In this document: positions 28,701 to 37,464 of the stretch, one piece after another
How positions within the stretch are numbered: position 1 is the first letter of the stretch
Layout: each line of letters begins with the position of its first letter
Assembly: GCA_027577595.1 (NCBI GenBank)
Contig: JANBRJ010000055.1
Location: 1-64,000 of the forward strand
Direction: 5' to 3'
DNA length: 64,000 nt
From: Coemansia sp. RSA 487
Lineage: Eukaryota > Kickxellomycota > Kickxellomycetes > Kickxellales > Kickxellaceae
Notes under the pieces: model-generated
Database searches by the model: none
Told to the model about the DNA's origin: nothing
Seen by the model: only the letters and a program-made list of their open reading frames with translations
Position numbers and translations under genes: made by a program

Positions 28701-29431
28701 ATGCCTTTGAGTCGCCGCATTGGACGTACTTTGACGCGATGTACTTCTGTTACGTAGCCTTTACGACCATCGGATATGGCGACATTGTGCCAAAGTCCAC
28801 TGAAGGCATGATTGCCTTTATCTGCCTTTGCTTTGTTGCCGTTGCGTTGGAGACCTTTTTGGTCGTCTCTGCCGTTACCTTCTTTAGCGAGCTCTTGAGC
28901 GACACTTTGCGGCAGACAAGAGTGCAGAAGCGTATCGAGAAGCGCCGCAGGGGGCTCGTTGCGTACGAGATCCGCCGGCACGTCAAGCACCCCAACTACA
29001 ATCCGTTTGGCACTGGCGACGAGGATCGTGTGGTCAGCATTGGTATGCGGAAGCTGAAAAAGTCTTTCCGCCATATCGGAGAGGTGTTCCGAGGGCAGCG
29101 GCCAGTGCGCGATTTGTTCAAGCTCCAGCGCTCGGCAGACCAGAAGGAGCGCGACAACCAGTTGACAGAGGGCTTCATCAGACACACGACTGGAATGGGC
29201 GGCTTTGCGCCGGATGGCTGGCAGATGCCATCGCCACTGGGATCGCCAACCCATCTTCCTGCAACCGACGATCTGGTTCCTCTTTCGCCGTCGCCGAGCA
29301 TGTTGTCAAGGACATCGAATTCTCCTGGTGGTGCCACGCTCTCACCCAGAACAGAAGACCAGCAGGGAAGGTCTGGATCATCCGACATTGTATCCGTGTA
29401 CAGCTCAACCAGCATATCACCAAGAAAGTAG
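25754..29431 (+). CDS. TOK1: Two-pore outwardly rectifying potassium channel, TOK1-like
   Basis: A 1225-residue plasma-membrane potassium channel of the fungal TOK family (8 helices, two pore loops). The ATG at 25754 is the first; upstream codons start at TTG. Four helices lie at about 450-580, then S5-P1-S6 with filter TTIGFGN (635-641) and, after a long loop, S7-P2-S8 with filter TTIGYGD (1004-1010). The order 4TM plus 2x(TM-P-TM) is diagnostic. The N-terminal ~430 residues are disordered, with Asp/Ser runs, polyalanine (26341-26368), polythreonine and polyserine tracts. Between S6 and S7 lies a ~290-residue cytosolic loop rich in Arg, Lys, Asp and Ser. The ~220-residue tail has many Ser-Pro sites, which could be phosphorylated. 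Confidence 0.93.
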   Translation: MQHSQPVDRTPSQDAAGNAAADVADTGATTTDILQSKSANPKTSDDENYHGDNSDDSSDDSNASDDDDTWNRVVTFAETPASRSSIHTYPSEDALSPPAGVASHTWRSGRRYPRTVHRVSGQQQRHPDIAASEHASPFAQQRPHDFPGLSAATGNPSVAKSHTDLERLRRDLQNTLHSERTPTNTPDDETLRGRLGAAAAAAAATRDQQDIASVAYTLDTPELSPQGGVAVRRLSTTGHSNVEDSKQASRAFMPPPFPRGPQAHLHRPPQRMQRRHTLQYQAPANPSRKSNTTTTTATTTTTASSVGGGGSSSSSSSDELVSPSRQDNSNSSGLEKLWFKRAHTFSVGDHTNAGAAMHRVNSIRSHDTVHTLPRILTMTSAKEKDGGDMETGIDDLPPLHFGREVTNDLRNIQLTFSVRPPKGNAHANPLKHLIRSKHNFRALVTYGGYLIPINILLNVILLGRGWLQYKELDANGQHDTVKNPIGYLITSIVSLVLIVVSGLCFVLRCLEYDVLITTMISIVSNFANAVLILASAIMYLKTERPAHPDASLTGEYYCSYAGAVVALLNALLLLLDILFTPGFRYRGSGMSRQQRMLQFNIILVVVWIGIGGYSWSKIEAWDTITSVMFCMVTITTIGFGNISPTKTYSRILQLIYGPLGILMFGLMLLNTRNVIIQITRDKFKSAKRGYHAKRRKIEQDITANQVGRRLAAQPAKPSWHSKFTDFLGKVILPRGDRLRIGIPKWLKKNLDHEDRDGTASQVDLEDGMRKPYDEDSDSSDLDDNRLPRDALSTAPHSHEPLGAAQQRERRQQQRMDSLEQYDDSYYPGNTAEPPHPVPRTYTTASRISQVKAAIARPGVAGRVRRRMKLGRKHKQKTSDGSQDDTNDDDDDNSEHDSDNYTSGNAGQFNATDDEKQEKDTGFKRVLSTASVIHNKVKNRAHKGLAKAKGRAKKKSGPRTITKQLWAALALNISFWCASAAIFYAFESPHWTYFDAMYFCYVAFTTIGYGDIVPKSTEGMIAFICLCFVAVALETFLVVSAVTFFSELLSDTLRQTRVQKRIEKRRRGLVAYEIRRHVKHPNYNPFGTGDEDRVVSIGMRKLKKSFRHIGEVFRGQRPVRDLFKLQRSADQKERDNQLTEGFIRHTTGMGGFAPDGWQMPSPLGSPTHLPATDDLVPLSPSPSMLSRTSNSPGGATLSPRTEDQQGRSGSSDIVSVYSSTSISPRK

Positions 29432-29523
29432 TGAGCATGCTCTCTTATTTTCAGTTGCATTTTATTTCTTATTCTCACCATTCTGATACGTCCAAACATA
29501 ACATATACAAATTTATTCACGTT

Positions 29524-30054
29524 TTATAGCTTTTTGACTATCAAATGCCCATGCACAACTTCAGGGATGCTTTGTAGATGAGGTGGATTCACAAACCACA
29601 CCCACTCATACTTGCCAGCTCCAATAGATTTGTCGAGCCTCGACTCAAAGAGTGCCTGGACTTCCACGTCTGGCACTGTTCCGGACGTCAGCGCAGGCTT
29701 TGACCACAGAATGTAATGCAGCGTGTCCTCGGGAAGCGCATACGGATAGTCGTTTGGAATCAGCAGGTACTGGGCGTCAGCGTCGGCAAGGAACGCTGCC
29801 AGCTTGACCGTCTGCATAAACGCGACAATCGACCCGTACTGCCCGCGTATTTGGTCCATATCCTTACGGTACGCCATCTCTTCGGGCGTCTTGCGTCCCA
29901 GCAGGTCCAAGCGCTCGGTTGCAACTAGAAGCTTTACTTCGTTCCAGGTGAAATCGCGTTGCACGCCGGCGAATTTGACGCTCTTTTGGTTGAGCAAGTC
30001 TTCGGGCAGCTGCTGGGCTGTACAAACATCGGCAGACGACTCTACTGGCACCAT
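29524..30054 (-). CDS. DUF3605-like conserved fungal protein
   Basis: A 176-residue soluble protein. It resembles fungal DUF3605 proteins: FTWNEVKLLVATERLDLLGR near the start, a Tyr-containing helix (YRKDMDQIRGQYGSIVAFM), LIPNDYPYALPEDTLHYILW, then YEWVWFVNPPHLQSIPEVVHG and HLIVKKL. In that family a motif of the type NDFPYxxxxxxxHxxxW is followed by WFxNxxxLxSVPxVxHxHV. Molecular function is not established in the family. Its stop is only 92 bases from the convergent channel gene. Assigned by motif memory. Confidence 0.7.
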   Translation of the reverse strand: MVPVESSADVCTAQQLPEDLLNQKSVKFAGVQRDFTWNEVKLLVATERLDLLGRKTPEEMAYRKDMDQIRGQYGSIVAFMQTVKLAAFLADADAQYLLIPNDYPYALPEDTLHYILWSKPALTSGTVPDVEVQALFESRLDKSIGAGKYEWVWFVNPPHLQSIPEVVHGHLIVKKL

Positions 30055-31475
30055 TTGTTTTAATTAAGCTATAATAAGTATTGATGTAGAATGCAATTTA
30101 ATGGAGCAATCCAAGAGCAAAGGAAAAAAGAAGTGGCAATCGGCCGCAAACGTGGAAATGGCTTGAACACAGCCAAATCACTGTTTTTTTTTAAATGTTC
30201 AACAGATATCAAATCTGAAAAAAAACAGTGGATGGCCAAGGTGGGCAGTAAATTCTACACTCTACTGCGTGCCAGAAGCCTTCTGCTATGGATAAAGTCA
30301 ATATACCATATCCATTCGTAATCTCTTGGTGGACAAAACAGAAAAGGTTTGCTTATGCAAAACTCGTTCCCAGTATATCGGCCCGCAGCATGACATCCTT
30401 CATTTTAATTGCAATGCCTAAAATTAGACGTGCTCCCACTCCCGTACACATGTACATCGATGTTTGTCAGCAGATAACAGACAGACACATTCAAACATTT
30501 CCACATAATGCCAGGTCATAGAACTGTTGTGCTCTCCGAATGCTTGCTTTTGATGTTGATGATGAAGCGTAGCTGCATTCGGGAAAACGCAAGTGCCTAC
30601 CGCCAAGCCATTCGTTTCAGATTGCATTTGCAAGGGACTTGCGTACGCATGTCTACCAATACCACCAATGTTTTTTACACACTGTAGGCTGCGTCTACCC
30701 CTAGAACAGTCCATCCACTGCCTAAAACAGAATCCAAAAATGCATTTTATACCAGCTGCTGTACACGAATGTACGGAAATATGCTGCAAGCTGCAAGCAA
30801 CCATGCTATAGACAGGGACTGTGTCACACATATGCAGATGGAATGTACAACTTCTTTCCTTTTATACGGGCACGCATCCATTGTCAAATTTGGCGAGCAA
30901 GATCCTCGATTTTTCTTCCCGGGGCCAATATGTCAATATGGCATGTTCCCGCAACTGAAAAATATAAAAGTATAACATGTGGAGCTGGTTGGAACATTCC
31001 CCAAATATTCTTGCACAATTGATGAGCAAGCTCATCTGTTCGCTGGTATTTTTATCTCTATTCCGCAGGTATTCATTTTTTTTTCGCTTCATTGTTCTGA
31101 CAAGTAATACTGTGTTTGGAAAATTCTCAGTTGCAAAGCGTACTACACCGAGCAATAAAAGCAAGGCTTTTTCTTGTAAAAAAATTTCAAGTGCACGATA
31201 TTTTCTTCTTTGTCTTATTTATTATTTTGGCTCATGTTTTTGTAGTCCTCCTTAACCGCACTTTGTTTATTTTTGACAAGTGATTTATTTCTTCACTTGT
31301 GTGACTCTTGCCAAAGAAAAAAGGACCCTTTCTATTTATAAAGAGCGTCTCTTCAATACGTCTCTCAGTTATTCTAGCACTTCCAATATATATGCAGAGA
31401 AAGCAAACCCAACCTCTTATAGCTATATAATACATACTCCCAGGGCAGCACCGCCTTTAATCAGACTTCCCCAAC
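30055..31475. other. Intergenic region upstream of the trehalase gene
   Basis: About 1.4 kb of divergent intergenic sequence. A cysteine-rich 135-codon minus-strand ATG frame (30424-30831) has no recognised domain. A good TATA element lies near the right end. Confidence 0.5.
31335..31343 (+). promoter_or_regulatory. TATA box, trehalase gene
   Basis: TTTATAAAG about 130 bases upstream of the ATG at 31476. Confidence 0.5.
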
Positions 31476-33791
31476 ATGCGTTTTAAAAGGAACGTTCTGG
31501 CCGCGTTTGCCACCGCATTTGCAAGCACAGCAACATCAGTGTATGGCTACCAGGCTACCCAAGATGTCACTGTCGCTGGTACAAGGCTTCAACAAAATGG
31601 CTGCACACATCCTATATACTGTGACGGGCCGATTCTTAAAGCAGTACAGCTCGGCGGTGTCTTTGACGATGACAAGACGTTTGTGGACATGCCGACGCGT
31701 AAGCCAGTCGACGAAATCGTTGCGGAATTCAGCCAGCTGCCGGCGAATGCGACAAAGAAGGAGCTTACGCAGTTTGTCAACGACAATTTCTATCCGGCTG
31801 GCTGCGATATTGTAGTGGCCGAGCTGGAGGACTGGACCGACAATCCGCCGTTCCTCGACGGGGTGACCGATCCGGTTCTGCGCGGCTACGGCATGTCGAT
31901 CCACAACCAGTGGAAAACGATGGCTCGCAAGCGCAACACCTCGTTCCTTTGCGATGGCTGCGAGACCTCACTTTTACAGGCCAATAATGTGTTTTTCACT
32001 ACCGGCGATGAGTCGTCTCGCGAGTACCACTACTGGAACACGTACTACATCGAAATCGGCTTGCTCAAATCAGGCCTGTACACGACCGCCAAGGGCGTGC
32101 TGCAAAATCTCCTGGATATGGTCAAGGCTTACGATTTCGTGCCAACAGGTGGCCGTATCTACTACACCGATCGCTCTGAGCCTCCCCTGCTAGCATTGAT
32201 GGTGAAGACATACTATGAAGCCACCCAGGATTTGGATTTTGTCAAGGAGGCATTGCCGCTGTTGAAGATAGAGCACGGATTTTGGGAGATGTACCGTAGC
32301 GTGAACATCACGTACACGACAGGTGGCAGCAGCAGCGATGGCGGACTAAGGAAGCGTCAGTCGGGCTCGGGAAACCCTGCAAGTGCAAAGGTCGCTACAT
32401 ATGGCCCCGATCTGTTCTCGACTGCGTCCAACGATGACACACAGCTGCGTCCTGAATCATACAGCTCGGACTACGATGCCTCCAAGACTCAGACATCAGC
32501 CCCAAATCTGTTTTCGTCACTGTCAGGAAGCGATCTGTATGCTGCATCCGAGGCTGGCACTTCGCCTGGCGTGCAGTATGCAGATGCAAAAACAGCCACG
32601 CAAGGACCGGATCTCTTTGGTCGTCGCTCGCTATCTCGCCGCGACATTGAGATTCCCACGACCAATCCGTTTGCAAGCTTCACAGAGACAGAGCTCATTG
32701 TCCTTGGCTCCACACAGATTAACAGCACAATCGCCGTCAATTTGAATTCAATTATCTACCAGGCTGAGCTGATTATTGCAGACTTTATTGAGCTTGTTGA
32801 GAACAATACAAGCCCCGAATGTGTGTCCTACCGCGCTCGTGCTGCTGAGCGCCGCCAGACACTGCTTGACCTCACGTACGACGCAGAGACTGGCCTGTTC
32901 TCTGACTACCACTTGGAATCTGGAAGCAATACCGAGATTTGGTCGATGAGCTCACTTTGGCCGTATTGGGCATTTGGCGACTCTCTTCCGTCTGATGGCG
33001 TGCAAAAGGCATTGGAAAACATTGACTTTTTGCACAGCAAGTTCCCAGGTGGCTTGCCAAACACGCTGTACAACTCGAGCCTTCCCTGGGACTACCCCTA
33101 CATTCAGCCACCGATGCAGCATATGGCAGTGAGGTCTGCCCAGAACGCGGAGAATCATGCATGTAAAAACAGCAACAGCACCTATAGTGCACCATGTGGC
33201 GGCACTGCAGCAAAGATAGCTCAGTCCACCGTCAATTCGGCGTTCTGCAACTGGTACACTACTGGCGGCTCCATCAATAACGTGCTGAATTCATATGAAC
33301 ATGCGGCAAGCAATTCGTCGGGCGTCAGCTTTGGCTCATTCACCATTGGCCCTGATGGGAACATTGTCACTACAACGTCGAGAAGCTCACAGGGAAACTA
33401 TGCCTGGACCAACGGAATCAACATCTGGATCCTCGACAGCTACAAAGCGCAGCTGCAAATGCCCTCATGTCCGAACATTAAGCTGAATCTTGTCGAGCAC
33501 ACTCCTCCTCCACCGCCGCCGCCACCACACCCAACACCAACACCAACTCCAACTCCAACTCCACCTTCACCTCCACCTCCCCAAACATATACTACAGTTG
33601 CTCCTCCTCCACCAACCAGCTATTACACAACGTCGCCGCTGCCACCACTGACTTCGTATTATAGCAGCAGGAGGAGCTGTGTGCGCAAGCGTGTCTGCAG
33701 ACGCTGCCACCGCGTTGTTAAGCGCAAATGGGTGTCAAGAGACAATGGCGCCAATTGCGTAAATCCCAACAAGAAGAGAGCTATTATTTAA
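31476..33791 (+). CDS. Secreted GH37 trehalase-like protein with proline-rich C-terminal extension
   Basis: A 771-residue protein with a signal peptide (1-24) and many N-glycosylation sequons, so secreted or wall-bound. GH37 trehalases split trehalose into two glucoses. Family landmarks are visible but modified: SREYHYWNTYYIEIGLL matches signature 1 (usually REFYYWDSYW), TIAVNLNSIIYQAE matches PVDLNA, LPWDYPYIQPPMQHMA matches QWDYPNxWxPLQ, and NYAWTNGINIWIL matches GFGWTNGV. Between residues ~290 and 400 a Ser/Gly-rich insert contains three GPDLF/APNLF-type repeats that may correspond to the catalytic GWDFSSRW motif. After the enzyme core come ~50 Pro/Thr residues and a basic cysteine tail (CVRKRVCRRC). 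Activity is uncertain because several invariant residues differ. Confidence 0.85.
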   Translation: MRFKRNVLAAFATAFASTATSVYGYQATQDVTVAGTRLQQNGCTHPIYCDGPILKAVQLGGVFDDDKTFVDMPTRKPVDEIVAEFSQLPANATKKELTQFVNDNFYPAGCDIVVAELEDWTDNPPFLDGVTDPVLRGYGMSIHNQWKTMARKRNTSFLCDGCETSLLQANNVFFTTGDESSREYHYWNTYYIEIGLLKSGLYTTAKGVLQNLLDMVKAYDFVPTGGRIYYTDRSEPPLLALMVKTYYEATQDLDFVKEALPLLKIEHGFWEMYRSVNITYTTGGSSSDGGLRKRQSGSGNPASAKVATYGPDLFSTASNDDTQLRPESYSSDYDASKTQTSAPNLFSSLSGSDLYAASEAGTSPGVQYADAKTATQGPDLFGRRSLSRRDIEIPTTNPFASFTETELIVLGSTQINSTIAVNLNSIIYQAELIIADFIELVENNTSPECVSYRARAAERRQTLLDLTYDAETGLFSDYHLESGSNTEIWSMSSLWPYWAFGDSLPSDGVQKALENIDFLHSKFPGGLPNTLYNSSLPWDYPYIQPPMQHMAVRSAQNAENHACKNSNSTYSAPCGGTAAKIAQSTVNSAFCNWYTTGGSINNVLNSYEHAASNSSGVSFGSFTIGPDGNIVTTTSRSSQGNYAWTNGINIWILDSYKAQLQMPSCPNIKLNLVEHTPPPPPPPPHPTPTPTPTPTPPSPPPPQTYTTVAPPPPTSYYTTSPLPPLTSYYSSRRSCVRKRVCRRCHRVVKRKWVSRDNGANCVNPNKKRAII
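33495..33595 (+). repeat. Proline/threonine codon repeat in the trehalase extension
   Basis: Runs of CCA/CCT and ACACCAACT-type units encode a Pro- and Thr-Pro-rich spacer between the enzyme domain and the basic cysteine tail, like a wall-spanning or O-mannosylated linker. Confidence 0.7.
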
Positions 33792-34865
33792 TTTATTTTG
33801 AAGTCTTTTGAGCGTGGTTCTGTTTTTCATTATTTTTTCTTTACCTCAGACACATTCCGTATTGTCTAAGAATGTTCATTATGTTCTGCTGCATATGCTG
33901 GCTTAAAATAAAACTGAAAATAATGGCCCGTCTTTTTGATCTCTGACCTGGAATCAGAAACCAAAAATTTGCCAATGCATCACATATACCAACAATAGAT
34001 TTTTTGTATCTGAAAGAGAACTGGCTCAAGCTGCGTGTTCGCATTTAAATAAATCAATTGTATAATAATTTCCTGGTTTCTTTTCATATGCAAGTGGATC
34101 AATCGTGAATACCATGAGCATTTGTTCATTTTTCCGTGATTCGCTGAAAAGATATGTTTACAGTTCAAACACCTGGCCGATCTTGATAGCTGCAGAACAC
34201 CTTCCATTAATAAAAATCCTGATTCCAAAACTCGATACATTTCCCGCGTCATAACGTGTACTAGGGCGATTAGCAGATATGTTGATATCCATTTCGCATT
34301 TATTTTATTTTCTACATGTGCAGCATGCAGTATGTTGAACATCGTGTGGAGGGATAGACTGCGTTTAGAAATGATAAACTGTGATTCCTCATGCATAAAT
34401 TAATGATAGGGCTTTTGGCCAATGAAAAACAAACACCAAACCAGATGTCAACAAGTTTTGAAGCAAATGCTTGACGTCTAAAGTAATACAAACAGACCGA
34501 AAAACAAATACAAGCAGCGGAGATGGCTGCTGCATATATGTGTTATTAATGTTCGTTCTCTGCGTGTTTATTTACCAAATAGTCGAACGATGTTTGCAAA
34601 TGTTGCCCTGGGCTATATCATTTACACGTATCTGGATGCTTGTGCTTGGAAGGAGCGAGTCTTGCTTGCGTGGAGAAAGTATCAATAATGGATATGGTTT
34701 TACTTTGCAGGCTTTTGCTTTCAAATATAAAAGGCAAGCTGCCACGGAGAAAATAAAACGTTGAATGACACATCAGCCTCTCCTTAATCTTCCAAATTCT
34801 ACATACTCTTTACAGATCTCAGCAATATTATTGCATCATCTGTAGCTGTGTTTACTTTATAAACG
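33792..34865. other. AT-rich island upstream of the HMG-box gene
   Basis: Markedly AT-rich compared with the flanking genes. A 138-codon minus-strand ATG frame (33980-34396) is surprisingly long for such sequence but has no recognised domain. CTTTATAAACG directly precedes the HMG gene's ATG and is too close to be its TATA box. Confidence 0.5.
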
Positions 34866-35366
34866 ATGAGTGTAAATGGTATGCAGCCTATCAACGTAAC
34901 GTTGGCTACTCACTCGTTTGTGAACAAAAGCATACTTTACCACAAAATCAGCGGGAAGCTGAAAAAAAAGGCGCCCAATGCGTACATGTTGTTCCGTTTG
35001 CAGCTCATCAAAGAGTTCAAGGGAATAGGATACAAGCCAGACCAAATCAACAGCATTATTAGCAATCTCTGGAGCCAGCTAAGCAAGGAGAACAAGGGCA
35101 GGTACACCTGCGCATCACGGGACATACAAAAGTACTTGGACAAGGCTAACATCGAGTCATTTCTGTCGATTGATCTAAACGGCAATCTGTTCAACTCTGT
35201 TCCATGCGTGTCTGTAGCCAAAACAAAAAAGACACAACGGAAAAAACAAGACCTTGTCCCTATTCCAATATTATACGACATCAAATCCATCTCTTCGATT
35301 GACAATATCCCAATTTTAGTTTTCGACACCAACTGTACAGGCTTGATATACCCAGTTCAGCCTTAA
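34866..35366 (+). CDS. HMG-box protein resembling mating-type HMG regulators
   Basis: A 166-residue protein with one HMG box (about residues 34-95): KKKAPNAYMLFRLQLIKEF, GIGYKPDQINSIISNLWSQL and SKENKGRYTCASRDIQKYL. The PNAYxLFR start, the spacing to the Trp in NLWSQLS and the following NKGRY fit sequence-specific single-box proteins of the MATA/SOX group rather than the tandem-box abundant HMGB proteins. A basic stretch (KTKKTQRKK) follows. The rest has no known domain. The coding sequence is AT-rich and lies in an AT-rich island between GC-richer genes, which is typical of fast-evolving fungal sex-determining genes. A mating-type role is inference. Confidence 0.75.
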   Translation: MSVNGMQPINVTLATHSFVNKSILYHKISGKLKKKAPNAYMLFRLQLIKEFKGIGYKPDQINSIISNLWSQLSKENKGRYTCASRDIQKYLDKANIESFLSIDLNGNLFNSVPCVSVAKTKKTQRKKQDLVPIPILYDIKSISSIDNIPILVFDTNCTGLIYPVQP

Positions 35367-35497
35367 ATTTGTAAAGCCAACATTTCAGTAAAAATAAGAG
35401 ATAATACATATACAAATGCGAATGCGAATAACTAATAAAAATAAATTAACTGCGAAAGAAAATGTAAAAACGTACTTGTTTGTTTGTTTGCTTCTGG

Positions 35498-36856
35498 TTA
35501 GTTCCCATACCTAATGTTGTACGTTCCGAGAACCATGACCCACAGACCAAACCCAGCAACCACCCAAGCTAGCACCCATAGGGACACCTGGTTAAAACTC
35601 ATACAGCCATGCAGAGGTTTTCCATTCGCCTCGACAAGCAGCGGCGTTTGCTCAGTGACATAGCTACTGCGTCTCCACTTGCGTAGCAGTGCACCCAACG
35701 AAACATCAGTTCCTGCCCACAGATACACCAAAGCAGGAAGCAAAAAGTTGATCATGCTACAAGTGAGTGAGCCAATTAGTTCGTAGGCAAGCCCCAGATC
35801 GGTGCATACAGCAGCCGCAGCCACACACAGTGCAAAAAGAGCAAGCGTGCACAGTGACTCCCAGATCCGGCTGACGTTGTATCTGGTGGAGTCGATCTTT
35901 AGCATCTCGGTGACAGTGTCGCGAATAGGATAAAAGCCCATGGGCGTGGTGAGCAAGACGGAGACAGTAAACAGCAGCCTGCCAAAGTTGATGTAGTTGT
36001 CAGAATCGGGAAAGTTTGCAAGGATGTTTGCGCCTGCTTTGCTTCCAAAGGAAAGATAGCCAACAAGGGCAAATGCAATTGATATGGCGCTGGCACCAAG
36101 AGTAGCCGACGAGGAAGCGCGCATCCAGGAAGCGGTGGAGCGATCCTTGAGCCCTAGATAGTTGGGGAATGCTGCATGGCAGGAGCTGTACGTGAAGGCA
36201 AGCACGCCCATGGCTGGAAGCACGCGCGGGCCAAAAAAGGAAAACTCTGGGACTGTGGCATCGGAGTATAGTGGAGCGCGGATTGCCACGACGAGAATGA
36301 TGTATGGAAGGCACAGGACAGCAAGAATGGAGAGTCTGGCTAGCGGGCCGGTGTTCCTGAAAAACAGCTGTGGCAGCACAAGCGTTGTGGAGACAGCAAA
36401 GATAACGGTGGCCCTGGTCAGCCCACTCTTTGGAAAGTAAATATCGATCAGCGAGGTGGACAAATCGCCGACCAGAATCAGGTAAAGAATGACAGTGCCG
36501 ACCATATCAACAACCATCGACACATTCAAGACATGGTAGCCAAAGCTGCCAAGAGCAGCATGTGCAACTGTGGAGAAGTGTGCAGTTCCTGTTCGCTTGC
36601 CTGTGATGACCAGCGCGTAAAGCGCAAACTGTGACAGCAGAGCGATGATGCACAGCATGATCAGACCAAAGATAAAGCCCGCATTATGCAGTGCATACGG
36701 CAGACACAGGATTCCAGAGCCGAGTATCGTGTTAAGCACATTGAAAGCGACCTTTGTCGTGCTTGCGCCTCCGCTTGGCTGGGTATCCGATGGTTCTTCA
36801 TCAGAGCTGCAGATGGGATTTAATGCGGTGGTTACGACATCCTGTGTGCCGTTCAT
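35498..36856 (-). CDS. AAAP-family amino acid transporter, Avt-like
   Basis: A 452-residue membrane protein with about eleven helices. It belongs to the amino acid/auxin permease (SLC38/Avt) family: after a polar N-tail the first helix reads STTKVAFNVLNTILGSGILCLPYAL, the hallmark with a broken helix at GSGIL. Later landmarks include VVDMVGTVILYLILVGD and MGVLAFTYSSCHAAFPNYL, the conserved FAYxCHxxxPPIY-like region. The pattern matches yeast Avt5/Avt6/Avt7 exporters of the vacuole. A cytosolic loop with SSYVTEQTPLLVEANG has an acidic dileucine-type sorting signal. Direction and substrate are inferred from the family. Confidence 0.85.
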   Translation of the reverse strand: MNGTQDVVTTALNPICSSDEEPSDTQPSGGASTTKVAFNVLNTILGSGILCLPYALHNAGFIFGLIMLCIIALLSQFALYALVITGKRTGTAHFSTVAHAALGSFGYHVLNVSMVVDMVGTVILYLILVGDLSTSLIDIYFPKSGLTRATVIFAVSTTLVLPQLFFRNTGPLARLSILAVLCLPYIILVVAIRAPLYSDATVPEFSFFGPRVLPAMGVLAFTYSSCHAAFPNYLGLKDRSTASWMRASSSATLGASAISIAFALVGYLSFGSKAGANILANFPDSDNYINFGRLLFTVSVLLTTPMGFYPIRDTVTEMLKIDSTRYNVSRIWESLCTLALFALCVAAAAVCTDLGLAYELIGSLTCSMINFLLPALVYLWAGTDVSLGALLRKWRRSSYVTEQTPLLVEANGKPLHGCMSFNQVSLWVLAWVVAGFGLWVMVLGTYNIRYGN

Positions 36857-37464
36857 TGTTTTGTTATGGCCGACAACAACGTAACAGGGCTAAAAAGTGG
36901 AAGAATTGGATTTAAAATACAGTAAAGCTGGGCAGAACGAAAAATAAAGAGTGGTCGAGAGGGGAGAAAGGAGGCAAAGGAGTTTTGCAGCTGGTATATA
37001 TCACAAGGCACGGAGAGCAAGACAAAGAAAAGGAAGGGGAAATTTACTGTCTGTTGTGAGTCAGGACTGTAGGGGTGTACGAAAGGGAAAGATGTGGATA
37101 TTTCTGCACAATTGGTTAGCTGAATGATTTGCATCGCCATTGCAAAAAAGAGGGAGAAGGAGGAACAGATGCCATGTGCAGAGATGTCGCCAAAAAGTTC
37201 CAACAAACAGCCCGGGTGGTGGGGTATCTTTACAGAATCGGGGCAGGCTGGATTGGTTGGAGGGAAAGGGAAAAAAAACAAAAGCATGAGGATGGCTGCT
37301 GTGACAGGGGTTCATTTGGAATAGCGAAAGCAGATGCAATGACATATATCAATCAGATAGATAGACATGTAGATTAGCATTTGTTGGCCATCCGATATAC
37401 AGGTTGAGATTCCGACTGATTTCAAAGATTCATCATCAGACTAAAAAGAAATGAAAATTACAGA
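36857..37464. other. Intergenic region between two minus-strand transporter genes
   Basis: About 600 bases; strongly purine-rich on the plus strand (pyrimidine-rich in the sense of the transporter mRNA leader). Frames here are short and overlapping and none is credible. Confidence 0.55.

Noticed and set aside
30424-30831. Cysteine-rich 135-codon minus-strand ATG frame
   Set aside because: No signal peptide, no domain and no supporting context; kept only as a curiosity.
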